From Membranipora membranacea (Eukaryota > Bryozoa > Gymnolaemata > Cheilostomatida > Membraniporidae): DNA of 64,000 nucleotides. Location: contig OU612067.1 of NCBI GenBank assembly GCA_914767715.1, forward strand, positions 7,378,001 to 7,442,000, written 5' to 3'. Under the pieces are notes generated by a model. The model saw only the letters and a list, made by a program, of their open reading frames with translations. It searched no databases and was not told the DNA's origin. Position 1 is the first letter of the stretch. Each line of letters opens with the position of its first letter. Of this stretch, positions 34,921-46,900 are shown in pieces. A program made the position numbers and the translations under genes.

Positions 34921-37900
34921 TCAAACACTTTCCCCAGATGATGAAGGGGTTGGCCTTCTTTTCTTCTCTCGATATGAATTAATCTGTAACAAATTGGCAG
35001 ATGACATGATTAATTATATTATCTTCTCTAAGACAAGGAAAGACAGCAAATTAGAGTGAAACTCAGGAAGTCATCTTACTCAGTGTGAAAGTAGGTTCAA
35101 ACATCTATTCTCTTTTGGTAATAAACTTCTATACAGCACAGATTCTCAGAAGTTTGGCCAGAGTGTTGATTGATAATACCAAACTACTCATTCTGACATA
35201 CACTAAGTTTCTATTGATCAATTTCCCACTTCTAAATTCGTATGGGTGCAATGGGTCGGGGAATTAACCCAAGCATTCCACACCACAGTCATTGATGTTA
35301 TCCATTCATCCACGCCACCGCATCGTCGCAGTACGGTTGCCCAAATCGAATAAAGGATCACAAACGGATGCGTACCAAATTGAACCAACACTATTTCCAT
35401 CATTCGATAGCTACTGAATTCTGTGAAATTGAAGCATGGGACCTTAGTGATAGGGAAGACTAACAGGTGCTACTATGGATACAGTATGATAATAATAATC
35501 GTATCTGATAATTTCCTACCTGATCTTCGAAGTAGCTGTATAAACTGTATAACACTAAGACAACCAGTAATATCTCTATTACTGTCTTCATAATATCTCT
35601 GGTTTTCTTCCTGAAATCAAATAGCCAAAAAGAATTATATTATAAGCAATGCTAATAATATAATACAATAATATAACACAAAAATTTAATATAATACATG
35701 GTTAATTCTTGTGAACCTGTGTGAGGTCATCATCATAATGTTAATGTGAGACAATCTCTACCAGCATAAACATGTTCCGATTTGGCAACTGTTTTTTAAT
35801 CATTATTCGAAAAACAAAAATGTTGACATCACTATGGAATCATCAGTGTCCCTTCATAAAAACCAACCTGCAGAAAAGCGAATATCCTATAGGAGTTTAG
35901 TTTTCGCGCCATTTAGGATTCGCATTTCCCGTTTTTGCCTAAGTAGCGAAATTGTATGATAGCGGAAATTACTTCCTAAGCAATAAACACCACTCAGTTT
36001 CATAAACAATGTACAATTATACAGGAATTCACCTTCCCTACGCATGCAAGGCAGTGTGGTGTAGTGGTCTAAGTGTCTGCCTTGCAATCAGATGGAGGAT
36101 TGTGCCCTGGGGTCGAATCCCAACTTGGACATTTTTTTAAAATTTTCGCTAGTAAGCCTAGTAGAGAAATTTAATGTATCTTAGATTAAACTCACTCACC
36201 ATAGTAGCGAAAATAAACTCTAGCTAATTTAAATTCCTATTGGGTATTACCAAATACATAGGCAAGAAGACGCAGTAAAGGTGCATTTCAATTGCAACAC
36301 TGAGGGCAAAAGGGATAATCACCACCGAAATGATAAAAAAATAGAAATTTTGACGACAAATTGAACTTTGTCACAATCACATCCCAAGTACTCCTAGTGG
36401 GAGAGGGTAGGTAATGTAAGTTCTGGGTTGGTCATGAGAGCCTTTAGGGAAACTTTCATGATAAACTAGCAGTCATCATACATGTGCTAACGCAATCTGA
36501 CCTGGCCTAGGTTGCACCTAACATTCTGTATTTCAGCATGGAGCCAAACAATTTTGTGACCAATGTTAATTTGATCACTGTACCAACACATGAATTTCAT
36601 CACCCACTTTTAGTTAACAACTGAACTGAACTGCAAATACTCGAGAATTACATCACATGTTTTGAGTGGGTAGCTGTGAAATTAGGCAAGACAGAAATGA
36701 TTTTATTTTCATTTGGGATTGATGCAGAGCAGGAGAATCAGGCCATTGCAAAACTCTAGAAATGATGAATTGTTGCTAACAATAAATTATTATATACATG
36801 TATATATGGCAGCCATACTATTTACGAGTGACAATTGTAGGTCTTCAGCCGCCATTACCATTGTCAGGGTGGGGATTTCCAACCTAATTTATCAGATTGA
36901 CTCAATCTTCCCAGGAATTCCAGCTCAACATTTTATATTGAGAAGCCGCTGACGTTGAGAGACATTACTAGAATACATTCTAAGGTTCGTTGATCAGTTA
37001 CCTCATACACCCCTTAAGAGATTAAGCAATTTGCATAATGGAGTGGGGGGGACGGCACTTATCACCGATGATTGTGCACAAATAGTTGTGTGGGGAGGGG
37101 GGAGGGCATGAGTTGCGTACTTACCATTCTCTAAGCTCAGTCATATGCAGAAAGCGATTTCTATAATCCTGAGGCAACTCAAACTGAGAGCGTATAGGAA
37201 ACATACTCTCATAGAAATCAGCTAACAGAGCTTTTATCTGTGAGTGAGAAACAGAATAAACATTTAAGTACAAGTTCATGAGTTGTAAATAACGGTTATG
37301 AAGAATTAAAATTTTACATTCAGAGTTTAAAAGGCAACCAAGGTTTCAAACATGTTCTCATTGATTGATAGCAGATTGCACCTTCTCCATATAGGGAAAT
37401 AGGGAAAAAGACCAAATCTAATTCGGATGATTATTCAGCCAGAGTTATTGGGAAACATTTCATCCATCAGGTACTCAAACTCAGCTTAAATAGAATACCA
37501 CAGAGCAGTTTCCTGTTCCTGTTATTATTTAGCCTGTATTCTATCATCATTTCAGCAATGTCTTGGAACCTCCCCTAAATTGAAGTGCTACCCAGCTGAG
37601 AGTCAGCAACTACTTTGAGTTTTGCGTCGCGTAATTCACAAAGCTGATGCTGCCTAGCACATAGTTTACTACCCATTAATGCATCGCTGCGAAACCTTGG
37701 TTGCCCTTTAAGAACGATGTGTCTGGACCAACCATCACAAATTATGGATCCATTATTGACAGATATGCCTCCACAACAATTTGATCAAACATGTTTGTGC
37801 AAGTCCTGGAAACATTAACATAAAGTCACCCTTATTGTTTATGATTGAGTAAGATGTCCAATAATTAATTATGTATACTTGCCAAATTCAAGCATAATAA

Positions 37901-40900
37901 CGCTGTATATTTGTTGAGAAAGAAAATATTAAACTTTGAATCACATTGAGGGTTGAGACAGTGACGTGGCCTTGAAGGTTACCTGTTACGTAATGTTGAC
38001 ATGCCCTAACAGAGATTGGGCATTGACATGCCCCTATACATGTATATCACTATTAATTAGTATTCATGGTGTGGTAGGATACAACTGAGACCTGAATTTA
38101 ATTATTGAATTAAATTTGAATAAGCTTAATTGTTACTCAAGTTACTGTACATTATATATAGACCTAATGTGTATACACGAACACTAATATCTCCCCAACC
38201 CCCATCTATCTCACATCTCTGTCCCCCACCCAGCTCCCTCTCTCATCCCCTTCAACAAGATAATACATCAATCACGTTACATATAGGGTACATCAAAGAG
38301 TATCGTGGACAATTCCCTGGCAAATTGGACCAAATCCACTGAGGAATAAATTTTACCTAGAAGTGGAGTGAACTTTTTCATTGGTAAAATATGGCAGAAC
38401 TACTGCAGGACAGGCTACAAGACTGTTCCTTTGGTCCTTTATGTAGTCTTTAAATATCATCGCAGGATCCCTCTAGGCCCTATTTAACATCAATTATGTT
38501 TTATTTAGTCTCCATGGCATTGCAGTAACAGCAGGGCTGCCACAGAATTACCATATACAACAGTACAGATATTGATGTACTGTTGTTACATACATTGCCT
38601 GCATTCTTGCGCTCATTATCCTTACATAAATTAACTGATATTAACTGATATATTTACCTGCATAGCTTCGCTGTTACTGAGATCTATATCATCATTCAGG
38701 CACATAAATTTTCTATAAAACATATATAAGATAAAAAATGAGAGCAGCGGTAATCAAATTACATATTTATGTACCAAAGTAAGTAATACAGTAGGTACGT
38801 ACCCTTCAATTTTTCACTTACAGTATCACCAACGGCCAGTGCTAGTCCTTTCTCATTACACACTCCATACATAAAACTGTATTTAGTCTGAGCCCCCACA
38901 CTCTTGCTCCCCTCCCAGCACCACCCCCCTCTGCCGGGGAAACTGTATCATAAGACCCCATTCTTCTCCCCTCAACTCTTCACACCAATGAGATGTAGTT
39001 CATAACTTACTTGGGATGTCGCCTCATATCATCCAGCTGGCCGACAACTGTAGATAAGTTTGTACGAATCATCTTAAAGTTTATATCTTCATCTCCCATA
39101 ATCTCATACCTGTAGGCAAAGAAGAAATCACTGAATCCCTGTAAGGTATCTAATAGTGAGACATAAACTAGATCAAGTTTAATCCAATTGCCTGCATTCC
39201 AGTTGCTCCCCCTCCACTGGGCATGCCGTCATGACCAGTGGAGGGGGCACAGCTCTGAATGATTGGTCTAGATATAAACCCACACGTCTGCCATGGGCGA
39301 CCAGGTGCCACAGAGGACATTCTACCTGAGGGTTGAGTGACCTGTATCTAGTGTTCATACTCGGCCAATATGTGTCTAATTTAAACTGAAAAAACAACAT
39401 TATTATCCTGACCGAGAGAGGTGGCATTTAAATTCCCCCGAGCCTTGAGTTACTTCCTGTAACCGATCGGGACCAGGATTCATAAAATCTTCCTACTTGT
39501 AAAAACACTGAGTGGTTCCAAGGGTAAGATATATAGAAAAAGTGGGATGGGAGATAACAAACACGATACGAACTCGATACGTGACATTTCACTCTCTGAT
39601 ATCATCAAATTGACAAACAAGTGCAGCAAACATTATTGTTTTCGATGGTCATTTCATCCTTCCACGCCAGCTGACCTCAGATAAGGTGGGCTGCTCCATT
39701 GATAAATATGACCAGGTAACCTGAAGGTAGTAATTTAGTAAAGCTATAAGATGTCTCACCAACCTGTATTTAGGCTTAGGTTCCACTTTTTTCTTTATGA
39801 GATCAAGGAGTGGTCCGCAATTTTTCAACAAAGGCAACGTGACCTGAGGCTAAAAATAAGATAAACACAAATATTATTTGGCTATAACCATAACAGGAAT
39901 TTTTTACGATAATGATGACGCATACCAGTATAAAAAACATTGCACATTGCAGTTACTTGTTCACTTATCCAATCAACGTTATATATTTTGGATGACTTTT
40001 TGAGCAAGCATTTCCAGCAAACTCTAATGCTTGTGTGCCGTGATTTGAGTCATTGCTTGGACACACAAACATATTAAATCATAGTGAGGTGATTTTTATC
40101 TTTCCATTCACTTGTATTTTTTCTAGGGCTATCACACTATTAAAATCACCTCTGCTTAGAAACCCGTCCCCCCCTCACAAGGAAACTCTACAGATTTTCA
40201 CATGGATGAAGGAGGAAATTAACCTGAGACTAACAACAACAAAAATGGTTGTGGCCATAGACTTATAGGCTAAAGACTTAGACTTGACACCATTCCAAGG
40301 GTGATGTAAGAGTTATTTTTCATGGTAATTTACAAACTACAGGTGACCGAATGCCCTCATGTTGGTCTATCAAATATGATTATCAGCAATGAGGAAAAGT
40401 TAGGTTGAACTTTAAAAACACACCAGCATACAGCTATAAGGAAATATGCAAATACTACCAGTCTAGTTTTTTTATGATTCTCAACTGGTCATGCAAGCCT
40501 TCTTTCAAAATCTGAATTCCAAATGATACTGCAATCCTCAAATTGTTGTTGACATTCCGGCTAACTCTTTCACTATGATGAATGATAGACTAGACAGGGT
40601 GTCCTATTACAGAAGTATAAAGGGCCTAAATACCCATTACATCACACCAAAATATGAGACCTAAGGAAACATGAGACCTACATCACTAAAGCTTAACAGT
40701 GATTAACTCCTGCTTGAGGAAATTTATTTTGAGTTGTTCATAACAAAACAAGCCTCGCCTATCTTGTTAATATATATATGAATGGATTATTGTCATCAAT
40801 ATACACATCATCATCATCGTAAATGTGTTGTGTGAAGCAAAAACCAAAATTAATAATCAAATTTTCACACTTTCATTTAAAAATAGAAGGTTCGTGTATT

Positions 40901-43900
40901 GTTGATGAATATTCGCTCATGATACTTGTAGCATGTCTGACCCTGGGCCTTGTGTTTTTCAACTTGGTGTTCAAATAATGAATATTCAAGTAACATTACT
41001 TCATATTCTGTAAATCGTTAGTTAGAGTTAGAGACATCCCGGTAGCTGATTCCTAACTGGGGTATTCTTTGACAAACATGCATATTTTGTTACTGTACTT
41101 TCTCATTTGTTTTTATCCGCTTGAAGACAAATAAAATGTATTGTGCCAGAATATTGCTACTTTTCGTATCATTAGCTCACTGCAGTTATATAATTTAAGC
41201 TAATTCAGCCCAAAATGAGCAATACTTTGCAATGATTACGTTCGTTCGGAATGCACAATTTTTTTTGCAAAGCCATGAGGGGTCACGCCTGTAAAGACTA
41301 ACAACAGCTATTAGCGTTATTGGGCTTAAGAATACAAATGGGCCGCAGATATATGCACTGAAAATGTAAAAAAAATACATATTTTTGCGGTAGGGTACTT
41401 CATGATGATGACATGGGCCAAACATATGATGTATAAAGAAGTCCAAAGATCATCACCCTGAGACCTGTTAGAAATATCGTAAACACAGACCATGTATATT
41501 GTGTGTAAACAATCTGAGTGGAAAGCAGTACCCGCTGAGAGGATATGTATACTGATTACCAAAAGGTCATGACTAAGTCTAAGTCTAAGTCTAAGTCTAA
41601 GTCTAAGTCTAAGTCCAAGTCTAAGCCTTAGTCTAAGCCTTAGTACTTTGGCTGAGGTGACAAGAAACTTAGTGACAAAAAAACTTTTTTTAAATTAGTT
41701 TGACTTGGGACAGATAGAGAAAAGGGCTACTCACCATCTTAGCCTCATAATAACGCTCAGGTTGTATCGGTGGTGGACGTATTTCTTGCTCACTCCAAGG
41801 TAAATGTTTAGAACAGTTGATGATGTGGTTTTCCATCGATTGCAGGCTCTGGTGTAAAAAAAACATAAGATAATATATTAAAGCTTCCGGCCTCATTTAC
41901 ATTAATATAGATGCTTTGGGAATACCGGGTACGTACCAGCTATCACCCAGTATGTAAATAAATGTAAATGTTATGTGTAAAATGTAAAATGTAAAATGTA
42001 AATGGCCTTGCTAACAGCTCTGCGCAACAATCGATAGAGCTGTGTACATAGGTGCCGCACCGCAAAGTATGCCAACAGCTTTTTTGTCAAATATGTTATG
42101 TAGTTTTTGTGTCATACTACATTTTTGAATTTTTTCCTTTTATTCATTTAACAACTACTACATTATAAACCCCATAGTTTCTGCGAGGGTTTCAATAAAA
42201 TCTTATCTTAACTTTAGCACACTCAAACCTTTGAAAGGGTCAAACATGCGGTATCGTCTTAGTCGAGTTTGAATGTAAGTTGTATAGAGCCACCACTATG
42301 GAAAATGGCAATTTAGCAATCAGGTCTGGACTGAGCTGTTCATCAGACTTTCAGATGTTGTACATTATGAAGTTTGTGTCAATGGGATAGACACATTAAA
42401 TATGTAAAGATAGAAAAAAAAATCTGCATTGTCTAATTGTATAGTAGTAAAGTTAGACAAAGGCGGTTAAATTTCAGGTCCAACTTCTGATTCATACACA
42501 CATATACCCATAGCATTGTGTGAGGATGTACAACCTGAGACAGCAGGATTTTAAAAGTACTGTGGAAAAGCATAAAATAAGAAAATACTATCTCTAGTCT
42601 AGACGCTATCATAATAAACCATAAGGTGTCGAACCAAGAACTGTTATCTCAACACTCAACAGTTTGTATACGAAGGCGTATTCAATACAGTTGATAGTCG
42701 GGCAGCCATGAAATATAGCAACTCCGCATCTTATCAACAAAACCAGGTATTTCAAATTTAAATTATCTGTCCCTTGGGTAAAATTTAATGCATGATAATT
42801 AAGGCAGCGTGGTTCTAAAAATTGACACTAGGGACAAACTACTGTGATTTGGTCTAAGTTGCAATACATACTCCTGAAGGCCATAAGTATTTATAGCTAC
42901 TATACTTATAATCAATCACTATTATACAGTACTAAAATGTGAGGTCCAGTTTCTGTGCCATTATATTGTAGTTTATAAGTACACGAAGGGTTGAAAGTGT
43001 CCGGGTTTGGGATATATTTGGTCGTGGCTACGGGAAGTCACACTATTTTTAGGCATAGTGGCAGTTCCTTGTTGAGATTTTTGTCAAGAGAAAACATAAC
43101 AATAGTTTGCTCTACTTATGTTTTAGGCAAATATGCACTGCCAGATAATATGCAGATTAACCAGCTCAAATGTGATAAAGTTACAATTATTAAACAAGAT
43201 TAAATGGCTTCACATTGGTAGAGGGAGGGTATGGATATCAGGTACAGAGGGAGGGCATGGATATCAGGCACAGCCTAGTTAATCCTCTTGAGCTGGCAAC
43301 ATGTTTCAATGTCACAGAGATTTTCTTACCGACACTTTGCGTATATTATGAAGTTATTAGTATGCGTTAATTGGTTTGTTCCAGTAGGTACTAACTAAAG
43401 AGGTTTACAGTGTTGTGGATGTAATGACAGGATGTTTTTATACTCCGAATTTATGGATCTTGTGCATTATATGTGCCAGCAATCTTTTCTACAGGCCTCA
43501 TTAACCTGAGGCTAGGCTAGATATACTTGTGGGGTAATGTTGAAAGGTATGGTCTGTTAAGAACATGTATGAATTGGTGGTGCTTAATAGGATTATTTAC
43601 CTGCAAGTCTAAAGGTGAATCAAATATCCTCGTCGCCATCGTTCTCAACTCTCTGTCTGATAAAACTCTAAAAGTAGAACAAAAAACCAACGGCTGACTC
43701 TGTGAAACATTTACTGATTTGCGCATATTATGCTATCATAGTGTTTCTATGGGTGTGCAATGATGAGTAATATGATTCATTATTTGCGTGCCTTGATGTG
43801 AACCGATGGTACATTAAGCCTCTGAGGCTCAACTCAAGAAATGCACAAACCACCACGCAGTTTGGTTGCTGACTGTTAAAATAACATAAAGCTATACACA

Positions 43901-46900
43901 AAGTCAATAAGTCAGCGCGCCTCGCGTTTCAAATTATCATGCTGAGATTCCAGAAGATGATAAAATGCTTAATAAAATTCCATATCTAATCCATCATATA
44001 CCAGTCACGAACAAAAAAACACATCAACTCTACATAACATCATGCATATAGTACATTCAAGTATCACGTAAAACATTTGTGCTAATTTAAAGACAGTAAG
44101 ATAATGCATTGACACCCATAACAAGATGATTTTGAAATATACATACAATGAGTTGTCTATGTCCATTTCATGTATGAAGTCCACAGCTGTGTTGTTCCTT
44201 TTGCTGTCCATAAGAAAGTAGTAATAGGAGAACGCATACTGCATATCGTTACCACTGCGGATACGATGACTTGAAGTTATGTCCCATTGCGTCTTAAATC
44301 TACAATATATCATCATCATGTCAATATAATAATATTTCATATAGCATAATAGGTAAGGCTGAAGGTAAAAATACCTATTTTTCAATATTGTTGAGTCAAT
44401 TAGGAAATGATAGTGATTGTTTGTAAGCAAAGTAATTTTGGAGGGGATGTTTGCAAAACGATGAATCCTTCTCACATAATGAGATTGCTGCAAAAAGATG
44501 AGCTCATACTAAATAAAGACATAAGCTCCATGTCTGAGCCAAATCAGTATTTTAATTAGTTGTATCAAACTCTGAATGATTCTAAAAATAGAATCTAGAA
44601 CAAAATATTGGTTTTCTGCACATATAAAGTTTGACTGCAAACATTAAACGAAGGTTGTATTTTAAACTTTTAGTTATTTTAAAAACTGTCCCATTATAGT
44701 CCACAAATGAGGAGTTTGATTTCATAGCAAATTTGCGATAAGTTTACATAACAATGCGAGGCAGAATCGATTATGTTTCAAACTAAGAATAATAGGTCGG
44801 AAGTCAAAAGCCACCTATACCAACAGTATAAAACAAGACAGTAATTATGACAATTAGCTTGGAGGGAAGGGGGACAATGGCAAAAAGTTGTGTTTTTATA
44901 TTATCATGTGTATGACACTCGGAAAATAAAAGGCATGGGAATCAAGGGACAACTTTTTTATGAATGGAAAATGCTGAAAAGTTTACTTTAATCCAGCTGG
45001 TTCCAAAGCAAATAGTCTTATTGTGCTCAAACTGTCAGGCCCGGCTTCATATAACAAAACAATAGCAACAAATATTGTTATTGGAGATTGAACATTGTCA
45101 AAAAACTACTATCAATTATAATATAGTAGCTAGGGTATAATACCCCCATTGACTGCACTGTTAGGCCTAGATCCATACAAGGTTATGTTTGAGCTGTTTG
45201 ATACTAGAGTTTCCGTTTGTGTTTAAAAAGCGTCTGTTTACATTTTGCTGTATTTCTGCAGCAGCCACATTTATGTAGAGCAAATGTGGCCTTGGGCAGC
45301 AGTAATAGGCTGTAAAATTTTGACCCCTCACATCGTTCTTACTAAGTGTTCGCACTAGGGCCCGTTTTGAAAGTAGAATTTTCTTGACATCATGTAATAT
45401 GTTTGATTGTGAAATGATAAAGTGTTAGAGATTTAACTCTGAGGTGACCTCCGTTTATATATTAGAGAGGTGTGTGAGACATCCACTACTGACCAATCTC
45501 TCCCAAGTGGTCAATTAGCGAGGCGTTTATTGCAACCCCTTGCAGAAATATCACAATAACATCAGTTTCACTCAGATTTTGCAGCCCAAGTTAATTTGAA
45601 ACGATTCTCTCTCTCTCTCTCTCTCTCTCTCTTGACAGCCCTAATTAACGGCCTCATTAAGCGCAGGTGGCTTGTTTGGGGTGGTGACCATTCTTAACTT
45701 ATGAGGTTATCTGGCAGTGCCATGTTGTTCATAGTTACAATGTTTTGTGATGGCAGGCATCTATCATTATCATCGAAAAGGGAATTTAATAGCTTTTCAT
45801 TTTTGACCAAAATATCGAATCCAACATAAACATCGCATTTGATTTGCGGTTCAAGAGAAGTTTCTCTACATCCCCGTCTAATTTTTTAAGGTTTGTGTGC
45901 TTTGTCCAGCACAAGCTCATAACACTTTACTTCATTCTGTGCCATTAGTTTGAATTAAAGGCAATTTTCAATCAGTTCATATTCAAAATCACTAAGAATA
46001 TGACAACTTCAAGAGTTGTATCCCCATCTTACATTGGGCAGATAACTCATAACTTGCCAAATCATTATCAGTAAAACAAGATCTCAACAGTAAATCTCAA
46101 AACTGAACTTTCATCAATTCATCATTGTTGTATCCAAGATTTTTCTGGCAGTTATGGTAATCATTTTTCATTGAAACTCCTCTAATGCTAAAAAATCCCA
46201 AACACAATAACTTATGATGCATTTGATGAAACATCAGGAAATCGAAATCTGCCATTGAACAATAAAGGGTTGTTACAACTAAATATGAGAAAATAGCACC
46301 TTTTTAACTCATCCCTCTAACTGTTATAAGGGCACATGTGAGTGAGTTTGACGGTGAGATAAACATTAATACATGAATAACTTGATGGTGCTAATCCAAA
46401 CTACACTGACTGAGATATGTGATGGTCATTAATGAAATTCTGATGAGATGCATTGGCGATGAAAAGGTCTTCTCTAGAGACTTGAGGTGCGATCACAGCT
46501 AACAGGAGTGATAACAACACTTACAAGTGTCCTAAAGCTGAGATATGTGATGATCATTAATGTATTTAGGATGAGATGCATGAGAGATAACAAGGTCATC
46601 CCCGAATACTCGGAACGAGATCACAGTTATCTGTGCGAGTGACACTTACGTGCTATACAGATCTCTCATAACTCCTCTGTCGATCATATGTGGGATGTGA
46701 CCAGGTACCTTACGTGACTTAACACCAAACATCTTATTGTATAAATCGTTAACATGGTGCAGTGACTGGGCGAAAGTATCCATGAGGTGTCGCCGTGTTC
46801 CAGAGGTTTTCACGGAATATGTCTGTTTTCTCCATTCAGTATCACGCTTCTGTAAAATATACCAAAGCGTGTGTTCCAAGCTAATCAAAGGATTGAGGGA

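Noticed and set aside
44005-44493. A 162-codon minus-strand frame taken as its own gene
   Set aside because: Only 44147-44299 is coding, as a GNPTAB exon; the flanks are intron read-through.
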